Shown piece after piece: positions 17,802 to 26,722 of a stretch of 64,000 bases of DNA; the stretch's first letter is position 1; each line of letters starts with the position of its first letter. The position numbers were made by a program, and so were the translations under genes. Source of the stretch: Ignavibacteria bacterium. Its GTDB lineage: Bacteria > Bacteroidota > Ignavibacteria > Kapaibacteriales > Kapaibacteriaceae. The notes beneath the pieces are model-generated. The model ran no database searches. It saw only the letters and a program-made list of their open reading frames with translations, and had not been told where the DNA came from. The stretch covers positions 558,001 to 622,000 of the forward strand of contig JADJIQ010000002.1 of the NCBI GenBank assembly GCA_016707005.1, in the 5' to 3' direction.

Positions 17802-18674
17802 TTAACCAATTCTCCGTAACGCCTCGTTCAGGGTTGGGTACAGGAAACGGAACGTCGTTCCTCCCAGGCGCATTGGGATAACGTGTTGGCCGTGTACGAC
17901 GATGTCTGCCTGACGTCCAAGCAGGAGTCGTAGAACGAATTCAGGAACTCGAAGCCACGACGGCCTGTGGAGGACGCGTCCGAGTTCGCGCGCGAACTGA
18001 CGCATTGTTACATCTTCCGGCGCAACAACGTTGTACGGACCTGAGGCATCGCTCGTTGTAGCAGCCCATACAAAGGCATTGACCACATCGTCTCGGTGGA
18101 CCCACGGGAACCACTGGCGTCCGCTTCCGAGAGGGCCCCCAATGAAGAGTTTCATCGGGAGTGACAGGCGAGGGAGAGCCCCTTCCTTTGCATCCAGGAC
18201 CACTCCAACGCGTAGGATAGCTACTCTCGTGACGTCTGCCGCCTTTTGGGCTTCGTGTTCCCACTTGTCTACCACCTGGGCTGCAAATGTCTGTCCGGCC
18301 GGGATGGCTTCATTGCACGGCACGTAGGTATTCCCATAATACCCAACAGCCGAGGCGTTGATGAGAGCCGGAGGTTTTGCTGCTGCGTGAATAGCGGCTA
18401 CGATCTTGCGCGTGGCATCGAGCCTACTTTGAAGGATCTCGTGGCGAACGGCATTACTCCAGCGCTTACCGCCGATGTTGCTGCCGGCAAGATTGATCAC
18501 GGCTGTGGCCCCATCCACAACGCCTGGTAAGGCATCCCAGGTGATGGTTGAGCCATCTCCACCTCGTTGGACGCTCCGAGAGACTGTGATTACGGAGAAG
18601 CCCTTTTGACGGAAGGCGGTAGCGAGGTGACGGCCGAGAAAGCCCGAGCCGCCGGCCAGGATAATTGTGTTCAT
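17802..18674 (-). CDS. TIGR01777 family epimerase (NAD-dependent sugar epimerase fold)
   Basis: The 290-residue protein opens with ILAGGSGFLGRHLA, the NAD(P)-binding Rossmann loop of extended short-chain dehydrogenases. It has INLAGSNIGGKRW and INASAVGYYG, which mark the TIGR01777 (YfcH/SulA-like) group; the Tyr in GYYG is the likely catalytic residue. The C-terminal part LGGTTFRFLYPTLNEALR is the family DUF1731 ending. The substrate of the group is unknown. It lies upstream of E2 with a 46-bp gap and may be co-transcribed with it. Confidence 0.88.
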   Translation of the reverse strand: MNTIILAGGSGFLGRHLATAFRQKGFSVITVSRSVQRGGDGSTITWDALPGVVDGATAVINLAGSNIGGKRWSNAVRHEILQSRLDATRKIVAAIHAAAKPPALINASAVGYYGNTYVPCNEAIPAGQTFAAQVVDKWEHEAQKAADVTRVAILRVGVVLDAKEGALPRLSLPMKLFIGGPLGSGRQWFPWVHRDDVVNAFVWAATTSDASGPYNVVAPEDVTMRQFARELGRVLHRPSWLRVPEFVLRLLLGRQADIVVHGQHVIPMRLGGTTFRFLYPTLNEALRRIG

Positions 18675-18691
18675 GATGATCCAGAAACAAC

Positions 18692-18721
18692 AAAGCCCGA
18701 GCGAGAGTTCGCACGGGCTTT
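18692..18721 (-). terminator. Terminator after rpsF-rplI
   Basis: On the minus strand AAAGCCCG and CGGGCTTT enclose a GCGA/TCGC inner stem with single mismatches, followed by a T-rich stretch (GTTGTTTCTG). It lies 25 bp past the rplI stop and just before the epimerase ATG. Confidence 0.75.
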
Positions 18722-18746
18722 GGATTAAGTCGTCAGAATATCCAGA

Positions 18747-19193
18747 TCACTCTTGACCGATGACCCACACCTTGAGAGGAGCGATAACGTCGGTATGGAG
18801 CTTCACCTTTACATCGAAGATGCCAAGTGTCTTGATCGGCTCGTCGATGATGATGTTCCGCTTATCCACGGTGAATCCGCGGAGTTCAAGTTCTTGAGCG
18901 ATCATCGGTCCGGTTACGGAACCGAAGATGCGACCCTCTTCGCCAACCTGCATAGGGACGGTGATCTGAAGCTCTGCGAGTTGCGCTGCGATGCCTTCGG
19001 CATGTGTGCGCGCCTTGGCCATACGGCCCTCATATTGCTTCTTTTCCGTCTCAAGCGAGCGGATAGCGCCAGGTGTTGCCACGTAGGCGAGTTGATTCGG
19101 GATCAGGTAGTTGCGAGCATATCCGGCCTTCACTGTGGCGATCTCGCCGATGTGGCCCAAGCTCTCAACGTCTTGTCGAAGGATGATTTTCAT
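18747..19193 (-). CDS. rplI: 50S ribosomal protein L9
   Basis: The 148-residue protein begins MKIILRQDVESLGHIGEIATVKAGYARNYL-like text, the conserved N-terminal domain of L9 that binds 23S rRNA, and continues with the long helix and C-terminal domain. The length equals the usual L9. It follows rpsF by 24 bp and ends at a terminator, so the two are one operon. No rpsR or ssb lies between them, unlike many bacteria. Confidence 0.97.
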   Translation of the reverse strand: MKIILRQDVESLGHIGEIATVKAGYARNYLIPNQLAYVATPGAIRSLETEKKQYEGRMAKARTHAEGIAAQLAELQITVPMQVGEEGRIFGSVTGPMIAQELELRGFTVDKRNIIIDEPIKTLGIFDVKVKLHTDVIAPLKVWVIGQE

Positions 19194-19217
19194 GATCGTG
19201 ACCAGGTTCGGAGTGAT

Positions 19218-19607
19218 TTAAAGGATCGGCATGCCGGTCTTCGCGGCTTCTGCCATGGCGGCAGCACGAATGGCCTGAGCTTCTGCACGGACCTTACGGA
19301 ACTCGCGAAGCTTTGGATCGAGTTGCAGAATAAGATGACGCATCACGCCTTCTTCGAGGAAGAAGAACTTCTCCAGAAGCGGAAGGGCCTCTGCTGGGGC
19401 ATCGAATGCCAAGTACACGTAGAATCCGTTGTACTTCTTCTTGATCGGATAGGCCAGGCGACGACGTCCCATCTTGTTGAGTTCGACCATCTGGGCACCG
19501 TTCTCTTCGAGGAAATCGTTGACGCGCTTTACGATCGCGTCGATGTCGGCATCTTCAAGCGCAGCGTTGAGGATGTAGGTTGTTTCGTACAGGCGACGAA
19601 CACTCAT
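19218..19607 (-). CDS. rpsF: 30S ribosomal protein S6
   Basis: The 129-residue protein starts MSVRRLYETTYILNAAL and contains the S6 core (NKMGRRRLAYPIKKKYNGFYV) that pairs with S18 on the small subunit. The C-terminus has a short Ala-rich extension. The ATG is preceded by AGGAG. A good -33/-7 promoter lies about 85-115 bp upstream. It is the first gene of the rpsF-rplI operon. Confidence 0.97.
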   Translation of the reverse strand: MSVRRLYETTYILNAALEDADIDAIVKRVNDFLEENGAQMVELNKMGRRRLAYPIKKKYNGFYVYLAFDAPAEALPLLEKFFFLEEGVMRHLILQLDPKLREFRKVRAEAQAIRAAAMAEAAKTGMPIL

Positions 19608-19691
19608 GTGGAACTCCTATGGATGCAATACGCAGCCGTTAGCGTCCAAGACTGACGGCAGGATGAGGGAAGTGTCTCTTGTTAGAGCCGA

Positions 19692-19723
19692 CAAACATAC
19701 GGCCCAAAGTCGGTTTTCCCAAA
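19692..19723 (-). promoter_or_regulatory. Promoter of rpsF-rplI
   Basis: The minus strand has TTTG, 20 nt, then TATGTTTG. This matches the Bacteroidota -33 (TTTG) and -7 (TAnnTTTG) elements with the usual 19-21 nt spacing. The -7 box ends 84 nt before the rpsF ATG. Confidence 0.7.
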
Positions 19724-19750
19724 CCAACACCCTCCACACCCTACCGGCAG

Positions 19751-19764
19751 TTATGCTGACATAA
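19751..19764. other. Small inverted repeat in the rpsF/S1 divergent region
   Basis: TTATG and CATAA are separated by CTGA. It lies between the two divergent promoters in the largest gap of the window (19608-19903). It could be an operator for one or both genes but is short enough to be chance. Confidence 0.25.
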
Positions 19765-19787
19765 TACTCCCGCGCGTACACACGGGC

Positions 19788-19817
19788 TTGTACGAGTGGA
19801 TTTTGCCTGTATCTTCG
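19788..19817 (+). promoter_or_regulatory. Promoter of the S1-like gene
   Basis: TTG, 19 nt, then TATCTTCG: a near match to TTTG/TAnnTTTG with one mismatch in the -7 box. It ends 86 nt before the ATG at 19904, leaving a leader that could hold regulation by the S1 protein itself. Confidence 0.55.
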
Positions 19818-19903
19818 CAGTCCCGTAATGGATCGTCCATCCCGGGAACGCGATCACCCGCTGGGTGAGCATCTCTATCACTCCCCGTTCTCATTTTCCG
19901 CAT

Positions 19904-21499
19904 ATGTCCGAACAGAACCCAGACCTCGAGCCGAACGCTGAAGCAGCCGCTGAAGCAGCACCCGAAGCAACGCCTTCACAAGCACCTGAAGCAGCGCCTG
20001 TAGCTGTTACTGAACCAGTCGCTGAAGCAGTTGCTGAACCAGTCGCTGAAGCAGTTGCTGAACCAGTCGCTGAACCAGTCGCTGAACCAGTCGCTGAACC
20101 AGTCGCTGAACCAGTCGCTGAACCAGTCGCTGAAGCAGTTGCTGAAGCCGCCCCTGAGCCAACTCCAGAATCAGCCGCTGAAGCAGCCGCGAACGCTGCT
20201 AAAAAGGAAGAGGAGCGGAAGCACAAAGAAGAGGAACGCAAGAAGCGCGATGAAGCGTATGCGATCCTTGAAGGCTTCAAGGCTGCGGGAACAGCATTCG
20301 ATGTTTCGATCGCTGAGCGCGTGAAGGGCGGACTTCGTGGTGAGTTCAATGGTCTTCGGATCTTCTTGCCAGCATCGCATTTCGGCGTCCGCAAGAACGT
20401 CCCTGAAGAAGAACTCAATGGTCTGATCGGGCAAACAGTGCGTGTAAAGGTGCACGAATTGCAGTCGGACGATACGGGCTATAAGTCTGCCGTTGTTACC
20501 CGACGCGATATTCTCCTCGAAGATTTCTGGGCTGCCATTCAGCCGGGCGCTGTGTATGACGGCGTTGTATCCTCAGTTACTCCGTTCGGCGCCTTCGTCA
20601 ACATTGGTGGCGTGGAAGGTCTAGTGCACGTTTCTCGCCTTTCCAAGACGCGCGTAGAGAATCCGGCGGACGTGGTCAAGAAGGGCGACAAGCTGAAGGT
20701 GACCGTGGCTGAGGTGGACCGTGAGAAGCGCAAGCTCTCACTCTCGCACAAGGAACACGAAGAAGACCCATGGAAGGGTGTCAACGAAGCTTATCCAACG
20801 GCAAAGCGCGTAAAAGGAACGGTTCGCCGTATAACAGATTTCGGCGCCTATGTTCAGGTTGCTCCCAAGATCGAAGGTCTTCTTCGTATCAGTGAGCTGA
20901 GTTGGACCCGACGTGTAAAGCACCCATCGGAGGTTGTCAACGTTGGTCAAGAGATCGAAGTAGAGATCCTTTCAGCGAACGAAGAGAAGCACCAGCTTGC
21001 TCTCGGGTATAAGCAAACACTCGAGAACCCATGGCTCACTCTCTCTACAACCATGCCTATCGGAACAGAAACGTCAGGCATCGTGCAGCAGATCCGCACC
21101 CAGGGCGCCGTTGTCCGCGTCAATGACGCGTTCGACGGATTCATGCCACGTTCGAAGATCATCAATGTGGGTCGGGGTGCAAAGGCACCGATGAACGTTG
21201 GCGACAATGTCTCATGCGTGGTTGTAGACCTCAACGTTGAAAACGCTTCGCTCATCCTTGCCATGAAGGGTGAAGACGGAACGATCGGCGGCACGCAGCA
21301 GGATGAAGGACGCTATGGTGGCGGCGACCGTCAAGATCGCGGTGATCGCGGTGATCGTGGTGATCGTGGTGATCGACGTGACCGTGGTGATCGTGGGGAC
21401 CGTGGACATCGGGGTGAATCCGTTGCCATTCCGCAACAGCCCGGTGTGACCCTTGGTGACATGCTCAAGGACGCTCAGAAGTCTGCCTTGCAGAAGTAA
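19904..21499 (+). CDS. rpsA: Ribosomal protein S1-like RNA-binding protein
   Basis: The ATG at 19904 gives 531 residues; an in-frame GTG at 19865 has no better support. Residues 1-105 are an Ala/Glu/Pro/Val low-complexity region with AEPV repeats, followed by a Lys/Glu-rich stretch. Then come a degenerate S1 module (LRIFLPASHFG) and three S1 domains, the first two canonical (GAVYDGVVSSVTPFGAFVN, KRVKGTVRRITDFGAYVQ) and the last divergent (GTETSGIVQQIRTQGAVV). The C-terminus is a DRGDRGD-rich tail of about 35 residues. S1 helps mRNA bind to the 30S subunit. The protein is shorter than six-domain S1, so it could be a second S1-like factor; the gene symbol is therefore tentative. Confidence 0.82.
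   Translation: MSEQNPDLEPNAEAAAEAAPEATPSQAPEAAPVAVTEPVAEAVAEPVAEAVAEPVAEPVAEPVAEPVAEPVAEPVAEAVAEAAPEPTPESAAEAAANAAKKEEERKHKEEERKKRDEAYAILEGFKAAGTAFDVSIAERVKGGLRGEFNGLRIFLPASHFGVRKNVPEEELNGLIGQTVRVKVHELQSDDTGYKSAVVTRRDILLEDFWAAIQPGAVYDGVVSSVTPFGAFVNIGGVEGLVHVSRLSKTRVENPADVVKKGDKLKVTVAEVDREKRKLSLSHKEHEEDPWKGVNEAYPTAKRVKGTVRRITDFGAYVQVAPKIEGLLRISELSWTRRVKHPSEVVNVGQEIEVEILSANEEKHQLALGYKQTLENPWLTLSTTMPIGTETSGIVQQIRTQGAVVRVNDAFDGFMPRSKIINVGRGAKAPMNVGDNVSCVVVDLNVENASLILAMKGEDGTIGGTQQDEGRYGGGDRQDRGDRGDRGDRGDRRDRGDRGDRGHRGESVAIPQQPGVTLGDMLKDAQKSALQK
20008..20142. repeat. 12-bp tandem repeat coding AEPV/AEAV
   Basis: This has about eleven units built on GCTGAACCAGTC, with variants GCTGAAGCAGTT, in the N-terminal region of the S1-like gene. 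The repeat is in frame and can expand without frameshift. Confidence 0.85.
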
Positions 21500-21526
21500 C
21501 CAGCACAACTACACGCGAATATCAAC

Positions 21527-21565
21527 GAAGCCGTCGTGACCCATCTCGACGGCTTCTGTATTTTT
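21527..21565 (+). terminator. Terminator after the S1-like gene
   Basis: GAAGCCGTCG and CGACGGCTTC form a perfect 10-bp stem with a 10-nt loop, followed by TGTATTTTT. It lies 28 bp past the S1 stop and just ahead of the next gene. Confidence 0.9.
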
Positions 21566-21573
21566 CGGACATT

Positions 21574-22335
21574 ATGACGCTACACAGCCAATCGATTTCG
21601 ATCGTTCTCATCCTTCTTGGGGCATTCAGCTATGCTGTGGCTCAGGACGGTGATGGCAGTGTTGTCCTTCAACCCCGCGTTCTCTCCCCTGCTGAGTTCC
21701 TTACGGTAGACTCGCTGGGCGACAACGGTCGGATCGCCATCCCGGGTCAGGTGCGCAGCAGGTCTTCTGCCGAACAAGACAGCATGTATGCGGCTGCATT
21801 GGCTCTTCGCATCCCTGCATCGATCCGCTTTGCTACGTCGCTCATGGAGACCTCAACCGCGCTTCGCTACAGCGCCGAACTGCAACGTCCGCGCTCGATC
21901 TGGGAGCAGATCAACAACACGATGAACATCCCGGCGAAGATCCTTCAGCCGTCACCGCAAGAACAAGCGCAATACCAGCTCACTATCGCAAATGCGATGT
22001 ACGTTCCGGGCGTGTTGCTCTATCCGATGGGAACCGGGAACATGCAGATCAATCTCGGTGACATCGCCAAGGTCTTTGGCTTTGGTGAGGATGTGAGCCC
22101 GGTCATCAGATACGTTGTGGATGAGACGATCGAAGTAGAGATCGTCATCTACTCCACACAGGCTATCAACGTGAAGACCGTCTTCAAGGGAATTCAAGCA
22201 CCTGGCGCCTACACGATAACCTGGGACGGTAGAGACCAGAAGGGCAAGCCCACGGTTCCGGGAGAGTACATCGCGGAAGTGCGTCTCGGCGGAGAACGGC
22301 TCATGCGGAAGAGGATCTCGTGGAATGGTCGATAA
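21574..22335 (+). CDS. Secreted protein with FlgD-like C-terminal Ig domain
   Basis: The 253-residue protein has a signal peptide (about 1-23, ending SYAVAQ). The last 70 residues (VEIVIYSTQAINVKTVF...GAYTITWDGRDQKGKPTVPGEYIAEV) match the FlgD Ig-like pattern used in many FCB secreted proteins as a C-terminal beta domain. The middle part has no recognised domain. The start codon lies only 8 bp past the S1 terminator, so initiation is probably from a promoter overlapping it. It is followed 36 bp later by the subtilase gene. Confidence 0.7.
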   Translation: MTLHSQSISIVLILLGAFSYAVAQDGDGSVVLQPRVLSPAEFLTVDSLGDNGRIAIPGQVRSRSSAEQDSMYAAALALRIPASIRFATSLMETSTALRYSAELQRPRSIWEQINNTMNIPAKILQPSPQEQAQYQLTIANAMYVPGVLLYPMGTGNMQINLGDIAKVFGFGEDVSPVIRYVVDETIEVEIVIYSTQAINVKTVFKGIQAPGAYTITWDGRDQKGKPTVPGEYIAEVRLGGERLMRKRISWNGR

Positions 22336-22371
22336 GGTAACATCTCACCTAGGTTGTCTGTCTTACGTCCT

Positions 22372-25248
22372 ATGCTCCGTTCCCTTACTCTCTCCCTTGC
22401 CTTCATCGCAGCATTCTGTTCAGTTGTCTCTGCGGCAGACGTAGAGCCACGGACCGTTGTCATCACCTGGCGATCGGGATCGCCGTCCTTCCTCGCATGG
22501 CAAGCGGCAGGCCGTAGAGGCCCGATCACGGACCTAACGCCGCTAGTTGGTGCACACTCCACCACACCCTATATCCTTGATGCAACACTGACCGCTGTTG
22601 ATCGAGCACATGCGCTGCGGAATCACACCGTTATTCGTCAAACCCCCGACCGAACGATCTCTCGTATCATGGTGGTGAAGTACGAGGCTGATGTGGACCC
22701 TGCATACCTTGCCCGGAAACTCTCTTCACTTCCTGATGTACAAGTTGCAGAGCCCCTTTCTCGACATCATCTCCTCGAGATGCCAAACGATCCGGATGTG
22801 GGACTACAGTATCATCTACCGCTCATCAGGGCTATTGATGCGTGGGACGTACTTCCTCTCAACAAGACCATCGTTGTTGGCATCGTAGACACGGGGATCG
22901 ACACAGCACATGTGGACCTCGGTGCCAATGTGTGGCGAAATAGTGGTGAAATGGGGCTTGATGCGAATCAACAAGACAAGCGGTTCAACAACCTCGATGA
23001 TGATGGCAATGGGTTCGCCGATGATTGGTATGGCTGGGACTTCCTTGGTGCAGACGGAACACCGGACAACGAACCACTGCCAGGGAATCTCCACGGAACC
23101 CACGTTGGCGGCATCGTTGCTGCGGTCATCAACAACGCCATTGGTGTTGCCGGTGTTGGAAAGAACATCCGCGTGATGCCGGTGAAGATCGGGTATGACG
23201 ATCAGTTTTCGAGTACAGTTGGACGATCCTCCGATGGCATACTCTATGCAGCATCGATGGGCGCTTCCATCATCAACTGTTCCTTCGGAAGCGGTTCGCC
23301 CTCCTTTGCCGATGTTACGGTGATCGAAGAAGCCACAACACTTGGTTCATTGATCGTTGCCGCTTCAGGTAACGACGGTGTGAACATGGCCTTCTACCCC
23401 GCGGCCTATCCACAGGTACTTTCGGTAACGGCAACTGACGAACTCGACCAGCTCACCTATTTCTCGAATCGTCATAGCTCGGTGGATGTCTGCGCACCGG
23501 GACTTACCATCTATTCAACTGTCCCGGGCGACCGATACGACTACCTCAACGGTACATCCATGGCTTCGCCTGTAGCCGCAGCCGTGGCTGCGATGGTTCG
23601 ACTGCGATTCCCGGACTACTCACCGGATGAGACACGCGCTGTTGTGATGTCGACCTGTGACAACGTCGACACTCTCAATCGCATTTTTATGGGGCTTTAT
23701 GGTATCGGTCGCGTCAATGCCCTGAAAGCTGTTTCCGAGTCTTCCCCGCGTTGGGTATCGGTGATTAGGTCCACGTTCACCGATGCGGATGAAGATGGCT
23801 TCTTCGAACCCAATGAACGCATTCGTCTCTCGCTGGATATTCGAAATGAGCTTGAACCGCTGTCACATTGTGTTGTGCATGTAACGCCGGCCCCCGCTGC
23901 CTTCCAACCCGAGATCGTTACGGACTCGATCGTTGTGGGCCCACTCGCACACGGACAGACAGTCACCCTTGCAGAAGATGTCCTCATTGATCTTCCATCA
24001 GACATCCCCTTCAATGGTGAGCTGCGCTTGATGGTGACGATCACCGATAGCTCACAATTCGTCAGCAGGCAGATGATCACCGCCGTGGTCAACCCAACCT
24101 ATCGCACGATCGATGTGAACTACCTTGCCGCCACTGTCAATTCTATTGGGAACATCGGATACAATGATTACCCCTCGAACGTTCAAGGCGTAGGATTGTC
24201 CTACAAGGGCGGACCAAGCCTTCTTTTTGAAGGGGCTCTCATGGTTGGAGTGCAGCCGCGAGATCTGCCGAACGTAGCCCGTGGCGCACAGACCGACATC
24301 AAGGACACGTCTTTCCATCCGCTTCGGATCGCTGAGTTACGCACAGATAGTGTTCCGAATGGATCCCGTATCGTCACGGCGTTTTCTGACATCTATGACC
24401 CATGGTCTATTGGGCTGTCGATCACGCAAAACGTCTATGCGATGACAGCGGACTCGCTGAAACGGACGTTGCTCATCACACTTGATGTTACCAATCGCGT
24501 CGACACCGTGATCCGCGACCTCTTTGTCTCTCAGTTCTATGATTTCGACATCGGGCCTTCCGGCTCCAACAATGGATGTGCCTTTGATCGAAGCAAGGGC
24601 ATCGGTCTGATCCAAAACACCACACGTCCGGATTTTCCATCCGTTGGAGTGGCGATGATCTCGCCCCTTCCGATGAACTTCTTTGCCCTAGACAACGATG
24701 GTGATGTTTCCTCACCTAGTATCTACGATCACTTCCTCCGTGCCGAAAAGTGGACGACGATGTCAGGGGGCATTCGGCGCGCAAACTCACGCATCACAGA
24801 CGTCTCAACGATCATTGGTGCCGGACCGTTTTCACTTGCACCGGGAGAGAGCAAACAAGTGTGTTTCGTGATCGCCGTTGGTGAAGATTACACAATGCTC
24901 TCATCTGATATCGCGTCTGCCCGTGCTGCCGCAGAATTGATGGGACTCAATGCAGCACCGTACAAAGAGATCCCGATCGAGGACAGGATATCCTACATCG
25001 AAGGTTCTCCACTGCTCGGGCCCGGATCACACGACGTCAGTTTTGCCGTTGGACAGACCTCTCCTGTAACCATCGATGTGATCGATCTGTTTGGCAACCC
25101 TATCACCACCGTGGTAGACAACGAGCAGTTTCAAGCGGGAACATACACGCGCACGATGAACCTCCCGAACATCGCACAAGGCACCTACTTCCTGCGGATG
25201 ACAACCTTCGCATCTTCGGTGATCGAGGGCTTTGGTGTGGTTCGTTAA
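22372..25248 (+). CDS. Secreted S8 (subtilisin-like) serine protease with T9SS-like tail
   Basis: The ATG at 22372 gives 958 residues with a signal peptide (MLRSLTLSLAFIAAFCSVVSA). An N-terminal propeptide-like region (about 45-125) precedes the catalytic domain, with the triad Asp173 (GIVDTGID), His241 (LHGTHVGG) and Ser396 (NGTSMASP), all intact. Beyond about residue 450 come beta-rich domains. The C-terminal 75 residues (VTIDVIDLFGNPI...GTYFLRMTTF...GFGVVR) look like a type A sorting domain. It is likely an exported or surface-bound endopeptidase. Its stop overlaps that of rlmD by 4 bp, convergent. Confidence 0.93.
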   Translation: MLRSLTLSLAFIAAFCSVVSAADVEPRTVVITWRSGSPSFLAWQAAGRRGPITDLTPLVGAHSTTPYILDATLTAVDRAHALRNHTVIRQTPDRTISRIMVVKYEADVDPAYLARKLSSLPDVQVAEPLSRHHLLEMPNDPDVGLQYHLPLIRAIDAWDVLPLNKTIVVGIVDTGIDTAHVDLGANVWRNSGEMGLDANQQDKRFNNLDDDGNGFADDWYGWDFLGADGTPDNEPLPGNLHGTHVGGIVAAVINNAIGVAGVGKNIRVMPVKIGYDDQFSSTVGRSSDGILYAASMGASIINCSFGSGSPSFADVTVIEEATTLGSLIVAASGNDGVNMAFYPAAYPQVLSVTATDELDQLTYFSNRHSSVDVCAPGLTIYSTVPGDRYDYLNGTSMASPVAAAVAAMVRLRFPDYSPDETRAVVMSTCDNVDTLNRIFMGLYGIGRVNALKAVSESSPRWVSVIRSTFTDADEDGFFEPNERIRLSLDIRNELEPLSHCVVHVTPAPAAFQPEIVTDSIVVGPLAHGQTVTLAEDVLIDLPSDIPFNGELRLMVTITDSSQFVSRQMITAVVNPTYRTIDVNYLAATVNSIGNIGYNDYPSNVQGVGLSYKGGPSLLFEGALMVGVQPRDLPNVARGAQTDIKDTSFHPLRIAELRTDSVPNGSRIVTAFSDIYDPWSIGLSITQNVYAMTADSLKRTLLITLDVTNRVDTVIRDLFVSQFYDFDIGPSGSNNGCAFDRSKGIGLIQNTTRPDFPSVGVAMISPLPMNFFALDNDGDVSSPSIYDHFLRAEKWTTMSGGIRRANSRITDVSTIIGAGPFSLAPGESKQVCFVIAVGEDYTMLSSDIASARAAAELMGLNAAPYKEIPIEDRISYIEGSPLLGPGSHDVSFAVGQTSPVTIDVIDLFGNPITTVVDNEQFQAGTYTRTMNLPNIAQGTYFLRMTTFASSVIEGFGVVR

Positions 25249-26657
25249 CGCTTTACCAAGACGCCTACGGCCTCTACGTGGAATGTCTGCGGGAACATAT
25301 CCACAGGCGTGATCACCTCAACATCGTACATCTCATGCAGGATCGCACAATCACGTGCCATCGTTGCAGGGTTGCAGCTCACGTAGAGGATACGAGGTGC
25401 TCCAACGGCCATGAGGTGACGCACCACCTGTTCATGCATTCCGTTTCTCGGTGGATCGATGAGGATCACATCGGGTGTGGGAAAACCTCGCAGAACATCC
25501 AATGCTGACGGCACATGCAGGTCAACCGTGTGGAACTCAACATTTGTAATTCCATTGCGCTCGGCATTGGCTCGGGCATCTGCAATGGAACCGGCAGAAA
25601 GCTCGGCCCCAACAACATGCTTTGCACGCTGTGCCGCCGGCAATGTGAGCGTTCCTGTTCCGCAGTATAGGTCCCACACAACATCCGCAGACGTGATGCC
25701 TGCCCCCTGCATGGCTTCTTCTACAAGAGCCGGCAGGTGTTGTGTGTTCGTTTGGAAGAAGGAGAATGGAGACACGCGATAGGTGATGCCATGCGACACC
25801 TCGTCAAGATATCCGGGACCGAGAGTGCGTTTGATCTCACCAACGGCCACCGGCGACCATGAGTCGTTTACCGCGTGGATCATGGAGGAGCCTTCCGGCA
25901 AGCTTGGATACAATGACATCCATGCTTCGATGAAGTCTGCATGTGCCTGCTCGGTCGGCGTTGTTGTGATGAGTATTGTCATCACTGTACCCATTGCGGC
26001 ACTGGAGCGGATCACCAGATGTCTGGCAAAACCATCATGGAATCGCTGGTGATATGCTCGTATGCCGTTGGTGTCTGCACAGGCATGAGTATGCGCGAGG
26101 ATCGAATTAGCAACGGTGGACTGCAACAGACAATGCTCTACATCACGGACCTTATCAAATCGACCGGGCACGTGCAGACCAAGTGCAAACTGCGTATCGA
26201 ACTCCTTCCCACTTTCGATCTCCTCTCGTGTGAGCCAGCTCGACGCACCAAAGGAGAACTCCATCTTGTTCCGATAGTGGAACGGTTCGGGAGAGGCCAA
26301 GGTTGACTTGATGGATCCTACGGGGACATGTGCCAGCCGCTCGAACGCGTCAACCACATGCTGACGCTTCCATTGTGCCTGTTGAGCATAGGCTAGATGC
26401 TGCCACTTACAGCCACCGCACGTACCGAAATGAGGGCACGGGGCTTCTACACGGTCAGGGGACGCCACCAAGACCTCTATCGTCTCAGCTTGGATGAACT
26501 TCTTCTTTTTCCCCGTCACACGAGCACGCACCCGCTCTCCGGGCAATGCTCCTGCAACGAAGTGCACAAGATTGTCGATCCGTCCGATGGAAATGCCCTC
26601 GAAACCGATCGCATCAACCGTGATCTCGATCTCTTGCACTGGAAGTTGTTTACGCAT
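25245..26657 (-). CDS. rlmD: 23S rRNA (uracil-C5)-methyltransferase, RlmD-type
   Basis: I use the ATG at 26657 (470 residues). The alternative ATG at 26687 lies inside the likely promoter box. An N-terminal TRAM domain (VDAIGFEGISIGRIDN) is followed by the [4Fe-4S] cysteines CPHFGTCGGCKW. The methyltransferase core has VWDLYCGTGTLTLP (SAM site), LIDPPRNGM and the catalytic Cys in YVSCNPATMARD. The enzyme methylates a uridine in 23S rRNA; RlmD and the related RlmC/TrmA-like enzymes are hard to split without alignment. Confidence 0.9.
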   Translation of the reverse strand: MRKQLPVQEIEITVDAIGFEGISIGRIDNLVHFVAGALPGERVRARVTGKKKKFIQAETIEVLVASPDRVEAPCPHFGTCGGCKWQHLAYAQQAQWKRQHVVDAFERLAHVPVGSIKSTLASPEPFHYRNKMEFSFGASSWLTREEIESGKEFDTQFALGLHVPGRFDKVRDVEHCLLQSTVANSILAHTHACADTNGIRAYHQRFHDGFARHLVIRSSAAMGTVMTILITTTPTEQAHADFIEAWMSLYPSLPEGSSMIHAVNDSWSPVAVGEIKRTLGPGYLDEVSHGITYRVSPFSFFQTNTQHLPALVEEAMQGAGITSADVVWDLYCGTGTLTLPAAQRAKHVVGAELSAGSIADARANAERNGITNVEFHTVDLHVPSALDVLRGFPTPDVILIDPPRNGMHEQVVRHLMAVGAPRILYVSCNPATMARDCAILHEMYDVEVITPVDMFPQTFHVEAVGVLVKR

Positions 26658-26670
26658 GCCCTGCCGATGG

Positions 26671-26678
26671 TAAGTTTG
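26671..26678 (+). promoter_or_regulatory. Putative -7 box of corA
   Basis: TAAGTTTG fits TAnnTTTG and lies 44 nt before the corA ATG. No matching -33 was found. Confidence 0.35.
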
Positions 26679-26684
26679 AAGGCG

Positions 26685-26692
26685 CAAAGTTA
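26685..26692 (-). promoter_or_regulatory. Putative -7 box of rlmD
   Basis: The minus strand reads TAACTTTG, a perfect TAnnTTTG, 27 nt before the chosen rlmD ATG at 26657. This supports that start over the one at 26687. Confidence 0.45.
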
Positions 26693-26722
26693 ACTGAGTT
26701 CACCTTTCAATGGCCGTATCTG

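Noticed and set aside
19608..19903. tRNA or small RNA in the largest intergenic gap
   Set aside because: I saw no cloverleaf, and the gap is explained by two divergent promoters and leaders.
19891..20418. Minus-strand ORF rich in Ala/Ser/Thr/Gly repeats (TGSA)
   Set aside because: It mirrors the 12-bp repeat of the S1-like gene; the plus frame has clear S1 domains.
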